In this document: in pieces, positions 1 to 9,145 of the stretch
How the letters are laid out: each line of letters opens with the position of its first letter
How positions within the stretch are numbered: position 1 is the first letter of the stretch
Assembly: GCF_030345075.1 (NCBI RefSeq)
Contig: NZ_CP128361.1
Location: 1,860,001-1,924,000 of the forward strand
Origin: Solwaraspora sp. WMMA2065
GTDB taxonomy: Bacteria > Actinomycetota > Actinomycetes > Mycobacteriales > Micromonosporaceae
DNA length: 64,000 nucleotides
Direction: 5' to 3'
Notes under the pieces: model-generated
Told to the model about the DNA's origin: nothing
What the model saw: the letters and a program-made list of their open reading frames with translations, nothing else
Databases searched by the model: none
Position numbers and translations under genes: made by a program

Positions 1-967
1 CGATGGTGGTGCCGACCTCGGTCGAGCCGTAGTACTCGTAGACCACCGGGCCGAACCAGTCGAGGATGCGCTGCTTGACCTCGCGCGGGCACGGCGCGGC
101 GCCGTGCAGGACATAGCGCAGCGAGGAGATGTCGTAGCTGTCGCGCACCGGTTGGGGCAGTTGCAGCAGCCGGTAGAAGTGGGTCGGCACCATGCTCGTC
201 CCGGTGACCCGCTGGTCGTGGACCCGACGTAGGAAACCCTCCGGCGTCCAGCCGTCCATCAGGACCATCGTGCCGCCGGCGTGCAGTGCGCCCATCGCGG
301 GGGTGATGTTCGCCGAGTGGTACAGCGGAGCCGAGACGAGCCAGGATCCGAACGCTGGGCGTTCCATCCCGAACTCCTGGAACAACCACCGGTAGGTCGA
401 CGCACCCGTGTCGGCGTCGACTCCGGCCAGTGGTCGTTTCACCCCCTTCGGGCGGCCGGTGGTGCCCGAGGTGTACATCATCAGCGACCCGGCCGGGGTC
501 TGCTCCGGGCTCACGGTCGGCATGCCGTCGGTGAGCTGCGACAGCGGGCGGACGCGACCGGTGGTGGGGGATCCGTCGACGTACACCTGCACCCCGGGCA
601 CACCGGCGAGGGCCGCAGCGGCGACGACCGGCTCCACCCGCGCGGAGCAGACGACCACCTTGGCGCCGCTGTCGGCGAGGATGTAGGCGATCTCGGGCTC
701 GGTCAGGTGGTAGTTGAGCGTCACCAGGTAGAGCCCTGACTGCATCGCGGCCAGGTAGAGCGCGACCATGCCGGCGCTGTTGGTCATCACCGCCGCGACC
801 GTGTCACCGGCACGCAGGCCCGCACGGGTGCGCAGGCCGTGCGAGATCCGGTTCACCTCGGCGTACATCTCGCCGTAGGAGATCTGCCGATCATCGGCAG
901 TCACGATCGCGCACAGCTCCGGCTCGGCGGCTGCCCAGAGCCGGAAGCCGGTCCGCTCGTCGCTCAT
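1..967 (-). CDS. Acyl-CoA synthetase (AMP-binding), C-terminus beyond window
   Basis: Reading leftward from ATG at 967, about 322 codons stay open to the window edge, so the gene is cut off. The product is an ANL-superfamily adenylating enzyme that would activate a carboxylic acid to its CoA thioester in the cytoplasm. It has the P-loop-like motif MMYTSGTTGRPKGV, an APLYHSA segment and the A5-type motif YEYYGSTEVG close to the edge. An AAGGAG ribosome site lies 5 nt before the start. It diverges from the metallo-beta-lactamase-fold gene at 1037, and the shared 70-bp gap carries a TetR-type operator. It is the third acyl-CoA synthetase of this island, so the substrate may need more than one activation step. 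Fold and reaction class are clear; the acid is unknown. Confidence 0.9.
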   Translation of the reverse strand, partial: MSDERTGFRLWAAAEPELCAIVTADDRQISYGEMYAEVNRISHGLRTRAGLRAGDTVAAVMTNSAGMVALYLAAMQSGLYLVTLNYHLTEPEIAYILADSGAKVVVCSARVEPVVAAAALAGVPGVQVYVDGSPTTGRVRPLSQLTDGMPTVSPEQTPAGSLMMYTSGTTGRPKGVKRPLAGVDADTGASTYRWLFQEFGMERPAFGSWLVSAPLYHSANITPAMGALHAGGTMVLMDGWTPEGFLRRVHDQRVTGTSMVPTHFYRLLQLPQPVRDSYDISSLRYVLHGAAPCPREVKQRILDWFGPVVYEYYGSTEVGTTI

Positions 968-985
968 CGGACTCCTTGAGTTAGA

Positions 986-1001
986 TTCCGACCATCCGGT
1001 A
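986..1001. promoter_or_regulatory. TetR-type operator, copy 1 (divergent promoter)
   Basis: TTCCGACCATCCGGTA is an imperfect inverted repeat (TTCCG, 6 bp, CGGTA) midway between the divergent acyl-CoA synthetase and MBL-fold genes. The same 16-bp pattern recurs at 14193, 16944 and 18839 (reverse strand), with a variant at 14288. Its right arm runs into TATGTT (1001-1006), a possible -10 box for the rightward gene, with TTGAGT at 976 as a weak -35. Confidence 0.65.
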
Positions 1002-1036
1002 TGTTGTTGTTTCCACAGTAAGGGAGGCATCTGGCG

Positions 1037-2026
1037 ATGTCCAGACCCGTGAACGACGCGCACGCCGCCAGCTATCACGCCCGGCGGATGCCGACTCCGA
1101 CCGAGGTCACCGACGGGGTCTGGGCGATCCCGGTCCCGCTGCGCGGCAGCGCGCTGCGCTACGTCACCGTCTTCCTGATCGACACCGGTGACGGCAGTGT
1201 CCTGATCGACGCCGGCTACGACCACCCGAGCTGCTGGGAGTCGTTCACCGGGTCGGTCACCGCGATCGGCCACCGGGTCGAGACGATCTCCACCGTCCTG
1301 CTCACCCACAACCACCCGGACCACATCGGCTTCGCCGCCCGGATCCGGGCGCTGTCCGGCGCCTCGGTGGTCATGGGGCAGGCCGACGACTTCGCCACCA
1401 TGCGCCGGAGCAGGGGCGGTTTCCTCACCCAACTGCGCACCGCCCTCACGACGACCGGCGCCCCACCCGACGTCGTCGAGGCGATGTACGCCGACGCGGT
1501 GGCGGTCACCGCGCACCACGAGGACCTGCGGATCGACCTTGCCGTGGCCGACGAGACCGAGTTCCGGTTCGGCGACGTGACCATCCGCGCCGTGCCGGCC
1601 CCGGGGCACACCTACGGGCACACCGTCTACGTCGACACCCGCGGCCTGGTCTTCACCGGCGACACGATGATGTCCGAGGGGCCCACCCAGCTCGCGATCG
1701 TCAGCCGCGCCGACGACGACCCGACGGCGGACCTGTTCCGGACGCTGCAGCGCATCCGCGACCTCGGCGCGACGATCGCCTGCCCGGCCCACCAGTTCCC
1801 GTACCGCGACGTCGCGGCCCGCGCCGACGAGCTGGCCGCGCTGCACCGCGCCGAGGTCGCCGCCGTCAGCGCTCTGGCCGGGGCCGACGGGCAGGCCACC
1901 GCCTGGGACGTCGCCCGGCGGATGCGGTGGCGTAAGCCCTGGGACGAACTCGGCCGGGGCACCCAACGGTTCTCCCTCGTCCATGCCCAGGCCCTGCTGC
2001 GGCACACCGCGGGCGTCCACCGGTAG
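1037..2026 (+). CDS. MBL-fold metallohydrolase with C-terminal helical domain
   Basis: This 329-residue protein has the metallo-beta-lactamase fold. The metal site HNHPDH is at residues 91-96, followed by APGHTYGH and FTGDT for the second metal shell. The last ~80 residues resemble the winged-helix tail common to glyoxalase II/thioesterase-like members. A likely role is hydrolysis of a thioester or lactone in the surrounding acyl-CoA pathway, but the family is catalytically broad. The start is supported by GGGAGG nine bases upstream. It is transcribed alone and ends 4 bp from the convergent operon that finishes at 2030. The operator at 986 suggests regulation with the rest of the island. Confidence 0.85.
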   Translation: MSRPVNDAHAASYHARRMPTPTEVTDGVWAIPVPLRGSALRYVTVFLIDTGDGSVLIDAGYDHPSCWESFTGSVTAIGHRVETISTVLLTHNHPDHIGFAARIRALSGASVVMGQADDFATMRRSRGGFLTQLRTALTTTGAPPDVVEAMYADAVAVTAHHEDLRIDLAVADETEFRFGDVTIRAVPAPGHTYGHTVYVDTRGLVFTGDTMMSEGPTQLAIVSRADDDPTADLFRTLQRIRDLGATIACPAHQFPYRDVAARADELAALHRAEVAAVSALAGADGQATAWDVARRMRWRKPWDELGRGTQRFSLVHAQALLRHTAGVHR

Positions 2027-2029
2027 TCG

Positions 2030-3601
2030 TCAGTCCCGTCGCGACCGGTCGTACGTCCAGTCCGGCTGCGCCGACGACCGCAGCTCCCGCAGGCTCCGCT
2101 TCAGCACCTTGCCGGACGGATTCGTCGGAAACTCGTCCACGACGTAGATCTCCTTCGGGACTTTGAAACCACCGAGGCGCTGCCGGGCGTGCGCGATCAG
2201 CGACTCGGGTTCCAGGCCGGGTCGACCGATCACGAACGCCACCGGGACCTCCAGCCACACCGGATGCGGCGCAGCCACCACCGACGCGGCCAACACCAGC
2301 GGGTGGTCGGCCAGCACGTTCTCGATCTCGGCGCTGGACATGTTCTCCCCACCGCTGCGGATCATGTCCTTGAGCCGGTCGCGGATGTACAGGTAGCCGT
2401 CGGCGTCGAACCGACCGATGTCGCCGGTGTGGAACCACCCGTCGCGCCAGGCCGCCCTGGTCGCCTGCGGATCGTCGAGGTAGCCGGGGCTCACCTTCGG
2501 GCCGCGCGCAATCACCTCCCCGTCGTCGCCGACCAGCACGTCGTTGCCGTCCGCGTCGACCACCCGCACCCGGACCCACGGCACGGGCAGGCCGACCGAC
2601 CCCTGCTTGGACCGCATGTGCGCCTCGTCCAGGTACGTCAGAGCGCCGCACGTCTCGGTGAGACCGTAACCCTCGATCAGCCGCGCGTCCGGAAAAAGCT
2701 CCCGCGCCACGGCGAACAACGCCGACGTGACCTGCGAGTAGATGACCCACCGCAATGAGGTCAGATCGACGGCGGCATCGGCCGCACGGCGGACCATGTC
2801 GAGCATCGTCGCCGCCATCACCATGCCGGTGATCCGCTCGGTCTCGATCGCCCGCAGCACCGCCGCCGGCTCGAACCGCCGTTGCAGCACCATCGTGCCG
2901 CCGACATGCCAGATGCCGAAGCCCGGCAGGTCGGTGCCGCCGACGTGGTACAGCGGTGCGAAGTTGAGGATCCGGTCGCTCGGCCGCAGCCCGAGCTCGA
3001 CGATCTGGGCGTGCATGTTCATGTTCACGTTGCCGTGGGTGAGCAGCACGCCCTTGGGCAGCCCGGTCGTGCCGGAGGTGTAGACGATCCGGTGCAGGGC
3101 CGCGTCGTCGAGATCGACGTCCGCGACCCGGGCACCCCGGTGGGTCCAGATCAGCGCGCGCACGTCTACCCAGCCGTCGTCGTCGATCGGCTCCAGCGCG
3201 AACCGGCGCACGTCGGCCACGGGCTCACTCGATCCGGTGTCGGTCAACGCCGCGTCGGTCAACGCGGCGAACTCCGGGACCGTCGCGACCGCCCGGACCC
3301 GCGCGTGCCGCAGCAGCTGGGCCAGCTCGGCGGCGGTGAGCCGGTAGTTCAGTGGCACGAAGACCGCGCCGAGCTTCGACAACGCCAGCGACAGCAGCAG
3401 GAACTCGGGCACGTTGTTCGAGATGATCGCCACCCGGACGTCGCGGCGGATCCCCTCGGCGGCCAGCCCTGCGGCCAGGGCCTCGACGTCGACGGCGAGC
3501 TGGCGGTGGGTCCACCGCCGGCCCTCGAAGACCAACGCGTCGACGTCGGCGAACCTCCTGGCGTTGCCGGCCAGCATCGCGGCGACGTTCGCCGTACTCA
3601 T
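2030..3601 (-). CDS. Acyl-CoA synthetase (FadD-like), last gene of long operon
   Basis: This is a 523-residue ANL-family ligase. It shows the ATP-binding YTSGTTGLPKGVLLTHGN segment, YGLTETCG, the hinge-region motif GDIGRFDADGYLYIRDRLKDM and the catalytic lysine near the C-terminus (NPSGKVLKR). It would make an acyl-AMP and then an acyl-CoA. Its ATG overlaps the stop of the upstream paralogue by 4 bp (ATGA), which implies translational coupling and fixes the start. It is a close cousin of the 3598-5121 protein, so the pair looks like a tandem duplication that has diverged. It is the terminal gene of the leftward operon that begins at 14121. Confidence 0.92.
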   Translation of the reverse strand: MSTANVAAMLAGNARRFADVDALVFEGRRWTHRQLAVDVEALAAGLAAEGIRRDVRVAIISNNVPEFLLLSLALSKLGAVFVPLNYRLTAAELAQLLRHARVRAVATVPEFAALTDAALTDTGSSEPVADVRRFALEPIDDDGWVDVRALIWTHRGARVADVDLDDAALHRIVYTSGTTGLPKGVLLTHGNVNMNMHAQIVELGLRPSDRILNFAPLYHVGGTDLPGFGIWHVGGTMVLQRRFEPAAVLRAIETERITGMVMAATMLDMVRRAADAAVDLTSLRWVIYSQVTSALFAVARELFPDARLIEGYGLTETCGALTYLDEAHMRSKQGSVGLPVPWVRVRVVDADGNDVLVGDDGEVIARGPKVSPGYLDDPQATRAAWRDGWFHTGDIGRFDADGYLYIRDRLKDMIRSGGENMSSAEIENVLADHPLVLAASVVAAPHPVWLEVPVAFVIGRPGLEPESLIAHARQRLGGFKVPKEIYVVDEFPTNPSGKVLKRSLRELRSSAQPDWTYDRSRRD

Positions 3602-5121
3602 CCGGTCACCGCCGTCTCGCGCAGCTGCTTCTTGAGCACCTTGCCGGAGTCGTTGCGCGGCAGCGACGTCACGATCTGCACGTACTTCGGCACCTTGTAC
3701 CGGGCCAGCTCGGCCCGGCAGTGCTCGCGGATCTCCTCCGCCGTGGTGGTCGCGTCGGCGCGCAGGATCACGTACGCCTTCGGGACCTCGTCCCAGGTCT
3801 GGTCCGGCACCCCGATGACGGCGACCTCGCTGACGTCGGGATGCCCGGCGATGACCCGTTCGACCTCGGCGCTGGCGATGTTCTCCCCACCGGACTTGAT
3901 CAGGTCGGCGCGGCGGTCGACGAACCACAGGTAGCCGTCGGCGTCGATCCGCCCGACGTCTCCGGTCAGGAACCAACCGTCCCGGCGGGTCCGCCGGTTG
4001 GCCTCGTCGTCGTTCCAGTAGCCGGGTGAGATCTTCTCGCCCCGGATGATGATCTCTCCTTCCACGCCGGGCGGCACCAGCTGGAAGTGCTCGTCGACGA
4101 TCCGGATGTGCACCCCGGGAAACGGCGCGCCGAGCGCGCCGACCTTGCACTGTTCGTGGGCGGCATCCAGGTAGCAGACGCCGTTGCACAGCTCGGTCAT
4201 GCCAAAGGTGTCCACCAGCCGGACGTGCGGCAGCCGACGTTTCACCTCGCGCCGCACGCTGGGCGCGACCCCGGCGAAGAGCAGGTAACGCAGCGACCCG
4301 AGATCCGACTGGTCGTCGCGGTCGAGTAGGCCGAAGAGGATCTGCGCGGCCAGGACCATGCCGGTGATCCGCTCCCGGGCCACGGTCCGGGCGATGTCCG
4401 CAGGCTTGAACGTCGGGGTCAGCACCATCGTCGCGCCCGCCACGAACGTCGCCAGGCCCGGCGCCTCCAGCCCACTGACGTGGAACAGCGGAGCGGAGAC
4501 GAGGATCCGGTCGGCTGCGGTCAGCTCCAGTTCGAGCACCTGCGCCAGGTGGTTGGCGGTGAGGTTCCCGCAGGTGTGGATGACGCCCTTCGGCCGTGCG
4601 GTGGTGCCGGAGGTGTAGAGCAGCCGGTGTACGTCGGCAGCGGTCTTCTCGGCGTCCGGCACCCGTACCCCGGGCGGCGCCGCAGCGAGCAGATCGGCCA
4701 GCCGACGGGCGTCAACGACGACCCGGGCCCCGTTGGCCACGACCGTCCGCAGCCCGGTCGTGGCCGCCAGGGTGGCGGCGACGTCGGCGAAGTCGTCGTC
4801 GTAGATCAGCCCGGTGACACCGGCCTGGTCGAGGACGTACGCCTGCTCGTGGGGGTGCAGCCGCCAGTTGAGCGGAACCGAGATCGCACCGAGGCGGCTC
4901 AGCGCCAGCAGTTCGATGACGTAGGTGGCGGTGTTGCGCCCGAGCACCCCGACCAGGTCGCCGTCGACGATGCCGGCGTCGCGCAGTGCCGCAGCGTGCC
5001 GGTCGACGTCGGCGTCCAGTTCGGCATAGGTCCAGCGGGAATCCCCGTCGACCAGTGCCTCCCGCTCGGCGCGGCGCAGCGCCTGCCGGCGCAGCGTTTC
5101 GGTGAAGTTGCTGGTCGCCAT
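3598..5121 (-). CDS. Acyl-CoA synthetase (FadD-like)
   Basis: This is a 507-residue ANL-family acyl-CoA ligase. Its motifs include LLYTSGTTARPKGVIHT, FGMTELCNG, TGDVGRIDADGYLWFVDRRAD and the C-terminal catalytic lysine in DSGKVLKKQL. The ATG shares one base with the TGA of the VOC gene upstream (TGATG), and its own stop overlaps the next start. It probably activates a pathway substrate or an intermediate acid released during degradation. Having two ligases back to back plus a third at 1 kb is notable for one island and hints at a substrate that is cleaved into several acids. Substrate specificity cannot be read from the sequence. Confidence 0.92.
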   Translation of the reverse strand: MATSNFTETLRRQALRRAEREALVDGDSRWTYAELDADVDRHAAALRDAGIVDGDLVGVLGRNTATYVIELLALSRLGAISVPLNWRLHPHEQAYVLDQAGVTGLIYDDDFADVAATLAATTGLRTVVANGARVVVDARRLADLLAAAPPGVRVPDAEKTAADVHRLLYTSGTTARPKGVIHTCGNLTANHLAQVLELELTAADRILVSAPLFHVSGLEAPGLATFVAGATMVLTPTFKPADIARTVARERITGMVLAAQILFGLLDRDDQSDLGSLRYLLFAGVAPSVRREVKRRLPHVRLVDTFGMTELCNGVCYLDAAHEQCKVGALGAPFPGVHIRIVDEHFQLVPPGVEGEIIIRGEKISPGYWNDDEANRRTRRDGWFLTGDVGRIDADGYLWFVDRRADLIKSGGENIASAEVERVIAGHPDVSEVAVIGVPDQTWDEVPKAYVILRADATTTAEEIREHCRAELARYKVPKYVQIVTSLPRNDSGKVLKKQLRETAVTG

Positions 5122-5615
5122 CAGCTGCCGCCCTCCCGCCGCCGGGCCAGGATCTCCTCCCGGGACGGCAGCGCCACGAACTCCAGCAGGTTGCCGTCGA
5201 GGTCACGGGCCGCGAACGCGGTGATCAGCCCGTAGTTGTCGAGCATGACCTCATTCGGCGGGCTCAGACACTGCGCGCCCAGCTCGACCAGTCGTGCGTG
5301 CAGCTCGTCCATCTCCGCCAGCGGCACCGCGAAGCTGAGCAGGAAGGTGCCCAGCTCCAGATGTCCACCGGTCGCCGTCCGGGTCGCGGGGCCGTTCCAC
5401 TCGATCAGCTCCAGCTGACCGATGCGGCTCGGCCCCTGCAGGTACTGGACCCGGCCGGTGGTGCCAGCGGGCAGTCCCAGCGACACCTCGATGCCGGGGC
5501 CGGCCACGTCGGCCCGCAGCGTCCGGCGGTAGCCCAGCGCCTTCTCGTAGAAATCCGCAGCCCGGTCGACGTCGGAAACGGTCACGGCCACATGGTGTAC
5601 CTCGCTCACCGGCAT
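5121..5615 (-). CDS. VOC (glyoxalase/bleomycin-resistance fold) protein
   Basis: This 164-residue protein has the vicinal-oxygen-chelate pattern. It opens with HHVAVTVSDVDRAADFYEKA, has a central QLELIEW strand and ends with DLDGNLLEFVAL. The His and Glu residues at those places are the usual metal ligands. Related proteins include methylmalonyl-CoA epimerases, glyoxalases and extradiol dioxygenases. Beside acyl-CoA enzymes, an epimerase or isomerase role on a CoA ester is plausible but unproven. It lies 22 bp downstream of the SDR gene and overlaps the acyl-CoA synthetase start. A second, double-domain VOC protein is encoded at 15048. Confidence 0.85.
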   Translation of the reverse strand: MPVSEVHHVAVTVSDVDRAADFYEKALGYRRTLRADVAGPGIEVSLGLPAGTTGRVQYLQGPSRIGQLELIEWNGPATRTATGGHLELGTFLLSFAVPLAEMDELHARLVELGAQCLSPPNEVMLDNYGLITAFAARDLDGNLLEFVALPSREEILARRREGGS

Positions 5616-5637
5616 GGTGGCTCCCTTCCTTGACGGC

Positions 5638-6558
5638 TCAGGCGGTTGGGCCGGCGGGTTTGGACAGGGCCCGCTGGATCAGCGTGACCTCGTCGGCGCC
5701 ACTGTCGGGGACGATGAAGTCGTCGAGCCGGCAGATGTCGTCGATCGACGCGCTGATGTCGTCGGGCGAGACCGGCTCGGCCCCGCCGTACCAGCCGGGG
5801 GTGACGCCGATGAAGATTCGCCCGACCCGGCCACCGCCGACGGTGAGGATGTGCCGGTTCAGCTGGCACTGCCCGGAGGCGAGAAAGGTCGCCACCGCAG
5901 CGACGTGCTGCGGGTCGAACCGGTCGGCCAGCTCACCGAGGAGGTTCTCGGTCATCCGGGTCGCGGCGGTCGGTGCGATCGCGTTAACCAGGATGCCCCG
6001 GCGGGCACCCTCCAGCGCGAGCACGTTCATCAGACCGATCAGGCCGGCCTTGGCCGCCCCGTAGTTGGCCTGGCCGAAGTTGCCGAACAACCCGGACGAC
6101 GAGCTGGTCAGCACGATTCGCCCGTACCCCCGATCGGCCATCTGCCCCCACGCGGGCCGCAACACGTGGAACGCACCGGCGAGATGCACGTCGAGGACCG
6201 CGGCGACGTCCTCCTCGCGCATCTTGGCCAGCGTGCCGTCCCGCAGGATGCCGGCGTTGTGGATCACCGCGTCGATCCGGCCGAACTCCTGCAGGGCCCG
6301 TGCGACGAGGTCGGCGCCACCCGCTGCGGTGGCGATCGAGTCCGTCGACGCGACCCCGACGCCGCCCGCGGCGCGGATCTCGTCGACCACCCGCTGCGCC
6401 GCACCGGAGGAACCCGAACCGTCCACCGCCCCGCCGAGATCGTTGACAACCACGCGGGCACCGCGTTCGGCCAGCAGCAGGGCGTGCGCCCGGCCGATCC
6501 CGTTGCCGGCGCCGGTGACGATCACGACCTGCCCGTCGAGGCGCACCTGGGCGTTCAC
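5638..6558 (-). CDS. SDR-family (3R)-hydroxyacyl-CoA dehydrogenase-like protein
   Basis: This 306-residue classical short-chain dehydrogenase has the NAD(P) motif TGAGNGIG at residues 15-22, the NAG motif at 101-103, catalytic Ser in TSSSSG (151-156) and the YxxxK pair Y166/K170. The VVVNDLGGAVDGSG segment after the Rossmann beta-alpha-beta unit is typical of the dehydrogenase unit of peroxisomal multifunctional enzyme type 2. That makes oxidation of a 3-hydroxyacyl-CoA to the 3-ketoacyl-CoA the best guess. The GTG start overlaps the thiolase stop (GTGA). The position directly after the thiolase gene fits beta-oxidation order. An alternative is an alcohol dehydrogenase acting on another part of the substrate. 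Confidence 0.88.
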   Translation of the reverse strand: MNAQVRLDGQVVIVTGAGNGIGRAHALLLAERGARVVVNDLGGAVDGSGSSGAAQRVVDEIRAAGGVGVASTDSIATAAGGADLVARALQEFGRIDAVIHNAGILRDGTLAKMREEDVAAVLDVHLAGAFHVLRPAWGQMADRGYGRIVLTSSSSGLFGNFGQANYGAAKAGLIGLMNVLALEGARRGILVNAIAPTAATRMTENLLGELADRFDPQHVAAVATFLASGQCQLNRHILTVGGGRVGRIFIGVTPGWYGGAEPVSPDDISASIDDICRLDDFIVPDSGADEVTLIQRALSKPAGPTA

Positions 6559-7739
6559 CGCTGACTCCCCAGCACCGCGACGAACGCCACGCAGGAACCC
6601 GGCTGCCCACCGAGGTTCTGGGCGAGGGCCAACCGGGCGTCGGGCACCTGGCGGGCACCGGCCGCACCCCGCAGCTGGGTGAAGCACTCGAACACCATCC
6701 GTAGCCCGGTGGCGCCGATCGGGTGGCCGAACGACTTGAGACCTCCGTCGGTGTTCACCGGCAACGCGCCGCCGCGGTCGTACCGGCCGTCGAGGATGTC
6801 CCGCCAGGCCTTGCCCCGCTCGGAGAATCCCAGGTCCTCCATCAGCACCACCTCCGTCGGAGTGAAACAGTCGTGCACCTCGGCCAGCGAGATCTGTGTC
6901 GCCGGGTCGGTGACACCCGCCTGGTCGTAGGCCTGTCGCGCCGCCTGCACCACCTCCGGGAAGGTGGTGAAGTCGTAGCCGTCGGTGGCCAGACCCGAGC
7001 CCGAGCCCGCGACGAACCCCATCCCCCGCAGGAACACCGGCTTGTCGGTGTAACGGTAGGCGTCCTCGGCTCGGACCAGGATGGCCGCGGCGGCGCCGTC
7101 GGAGACGCCCGAGCAGTCCAGTACGCCGAGCTGCCCGGCGACGCGCGGCGCGTTCTCAACGGCCTCGGCGGAGACAGCCCTACGGAACTGGGCGCGCTCG
7201 TTCAACGCGCCGTTCTCGTGGTTCTTCGTCGCGACCTTGGTGAGCGCATCGCGCATGTCCCGCGCGCCGACGCCGTACGCCTGCTGATAGGCGGGGGCGA
7301 GCAGGGAGAATCCGGCGGGTGCGGTCCAGTCGACGTCGGTGCCGTCGGCGGGTGGGTAGACGGCGGCCAGACCGGAGTACGCCGAATCCTTCAGCTTCTC
7401 CACCCCGGTCGCCATGACCATGTCGTACGCCCCGGACGCGACCGCGAACGCCGCGTTGCGCAGCGACTCCGAGCCGGTGGCGCAGTAGTTCTCCACCCGG
7501 GTTACCGGCTTGCCGACCAGGCGCAACGGCCGGGCAAGAGTCTGCCCGGACATGCCGGAGCCCTGGGTACCCACCCAGAACGCGTCGATGTCGTCGAGGG
7601 TGGCACCGGGCAGCGACCCGACGCACTCGTGCACCGCGTCGACCAGCAGATCGTCGGCGGACCGGTGCCAGTGGTCGCGGAACGGGGTACAGCCCATCGC
7701 GACGATCGCGACGTCGTGGGCCATCCGCCTACTGGCCAT
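6555..7739 (-). CDS. SCP2-type thiolase (acetyl-CoA acyltransferase-like)
   Basis: This 394-residue thiolase-superfamily protein has the acylated cysteine C86 in ENYCATGSESL, a VHDCFTPTEV segment, and the C-terminal GHPIGATG motif with the second catalytic region (NLGGQPGSCVAF). SCP2-type thiolases cleave 3-ketoacyl-CoAs or, with a DUF35 partner, catalyse retro-aldol cleavage of branched side chains. The upstream gene encodes just such a DUF35/OB-fold segment, so a working pair is likely. The chosen ATG has GGAAGGAG seven bases upstream and overlaps the previous stop. A second in-frame ATG at 7724 has no comparable ribosome site. Confidence 0.9.
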   Translation of the reverse strand: MASRRMAHDVAIVAMGCTPFRDHWHRSADDLLVDAVHECVGSLPGATLDDIDAFWVGTQGSGMSGQTLARPLRLVGKPVTRVENYCATGSESLRNAAFAVASGAYDMVMATGVEKLKDSAYSGLAAVYPPADGTDVDWTAPAGFSLLAPAYQQAYGVGARDMRDALTKVATKNHENGALNERAQFRRAVSAEAVENAPRVAGQLGVLDCSGVSDGAAAAILVRAEDAYRYTDKPVFLRGMGFVAGSGSGLATDGYDFTTFPEVVQAARQAYDQAGVTDPATQISLAEVHDCFTPTEVVLMEDLGFSERGKAWRDILDGRYDRGGALPVNTDGGLKSFGHPIGATGLRMVFECFTQLRGAAGARQVPDARLALAQNLGGQPGSCVAFVAVLGSQR

Positions 7740-9129
7740 CGGTGGTCTCCTTCCGTGGCCGGAGTTTCCAGAAGTAGTTGGGGATCGAATCGGTGGTCCA
7801 CAGCCGCCGGAACGTCGGCGTCATCACCATGCCCACGGCCACGTCGCCCGGCGCGACGTCGGTCGCGTACGCGCTGAGTCGGCCGCCGCCGTCGATGTCG
7901 GCGACGACGACCGCGACCTCCGGTTCCGGCATGGTGGTCAGATGGTCCCTGGTCACCGAGACGACCCGGGCGCTCTTGTCCCGCAGCGGGACCGTCGCTG
8001 GCGTCTGTCCCGACGCGGCGCTGCCGCAGGAGGCGCAGACCCGGGCCGGCGGTGTGGTGACCTTCGCACAGGCGTCGCACCGGCTGCCCTCCAGGCGGAA
8101 CTTCCAGCCGGACCGGCGGAACATCGGCGGCGACGCCGGTGCCGGCGACGCGGGCCGGGCCGGGCCCTGCACGTCCAGCAGTCCGCGCCAGCGCAGGTAG
8201 CGGCCGTAGCCGACGGGTTGCCGGGCGGCAAGCTGCTGCCGTACGGCCGGGCCGCCGCGCGCCTCCCGTACCCCGTCGCCGACCCGCCAGACGAAGGCGT
8301 CGGCGCCCTCGGTCGCCGACAGCAGCAGGATCGTCCGGCCGGGCCGCGCCTCGTCGAACGCGGCGGCGAGCAGCAGCGCGGGGTGGGCGGCACCGGTGAA
8401 ACCGGTGGCCCGTTCGACCTTCGCGTCGGCCCCCGATCCGCCCAGCGTGCGCCGCAGCGCCGCGGCGGCGCGGGTATTCGACGACGACACGACGACCTCG
8501 TCGACGGCGTCCAGGCCGGCGAGGGCGAACGCGCGGCGGGCCGCGTCGAGGCCGGCGGTGACGAGGACGTCGGCGGTGAACCGTTCGTCCCAGACGCGGT
8601 CGTGCCGTTCCCCGGGCAGCCGCCACCGTTCCAGGATCTCGGTGGTGTGTCCGGCGCGGGCGAGCAGCGTCGCGGCGCGGGTGCCGCCGCCGACGAACGC
8701 CGCGGCGCCGTCGCCCTGGGCGAGCTCGTCCGGTGCCCCCGGTCGGGTGGTCCGCAGGTCGGCCAGCACCGCCGCGTCGCCGGAGCACGCGACGAGGTTG
8801 AGGGCGGTCGCGCCGCAGCGGTGCCCGCGCAGATCGACCGCGCTGACGGCCGGATCGAGCCCGAGCGCGGCGTGCACGACCCCGGCCGAGGTCTTCGCCT
8901 CGTACGGCGCACTGGTGGTGGCGAGCAGCAGCTGCCGACCGGCGTGGTCGGCGGCGGTGAGGTGCCGCATCGCTTCGACGGCCATGGTGACGGCGTCCTC
9001 GTCGAAGGCGGCGACGCCGCGCACCGGACCGCCCGGCCTGGGTGGTCCGGTCGCGTCGAGCCTGTTGTCGTGCAGGGCGTACGCCGGCAGGTGTACCGCG
9101 TAGCCGTCGATGCCGGGCTGATCGGGCAT
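7729..9129 (-). CDS. HMG-CoA synthase-like / DUF35 OB-fold fusion protein
   Basis: This 466-residue two-part protein has a thiolase-fold region (about 1-310) like HMG-CoA synthase/KAS III. The probable nucleophile is C105 in RGHRCGATAL. The C-terminal DUF35 unit (about 330-460) has a rubredoxin-like zinc ribbon (CDACAKV...CASCG) and then an OB-fold (RVVSVTRDHLTTMPEPEVAVV). DUF35 units channel or position acyl-CoA for thiolase partners, and here the thiolase is the next gene with an 11-bp overlap. The pair could act in C-C bond cleavage (thiolytic or retro-aldol) of a branched CoA ester. The start is set by GAAGGAG upstream of ATG 9129. The function of the synthase-like half is inferred only. 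Confidence 0.85.
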   Translation of the reverse strand: MPDQPGIDGYAVHLPAYALHDNRLDATGPPRPGGPVRGVAAFDEDAVTMAVEAMRHLTAADHAGRQLLLATTSAPYEAKTSAGVVHAALGLDPAVSAVDLRGHRCGATALNLVACSGDAAVLADLRTTRPGAPDELAQGDGAAAFVGGGTRAATLLARAGHTTEILERWRLPGERHDRVWDERFTADVLVTAGLDAARRAFALAGLDAVDEVVVSSSNTRAAAALRRTLGGSGADAKVERATGFTGAAHPALLLAAAFDEARPGRTILLLSATEGADAFVWRVGDGVREARGGPAVRQQLAARQPVGYGRYLRWRGLLDVQGPARPASPAPASPPMFRRSGWKFRLEGSRCDACAKVTTPPARVCASCGSAASGQTPATVPLRDKSARVVSVTRDHLTTMPEPEVAVVVADIDGGGRLSAYATDVAPGDVAVGMVMTPTFRRLWTTDSIPNYFWKLRPRKETTDGQ

Positions 9130-9145
9130 GTGTCGCGGTTCTCCT

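Noticed and set aside
2030-4189. 719-residue long form of the acyl-CoA synthetase at 2030
   Set aside because: The extra 196 residues are an Arg-rich out-of-frame reading of the next gene. ATG 3601 is coupled by a 4-bp overlap and gives normal family length.
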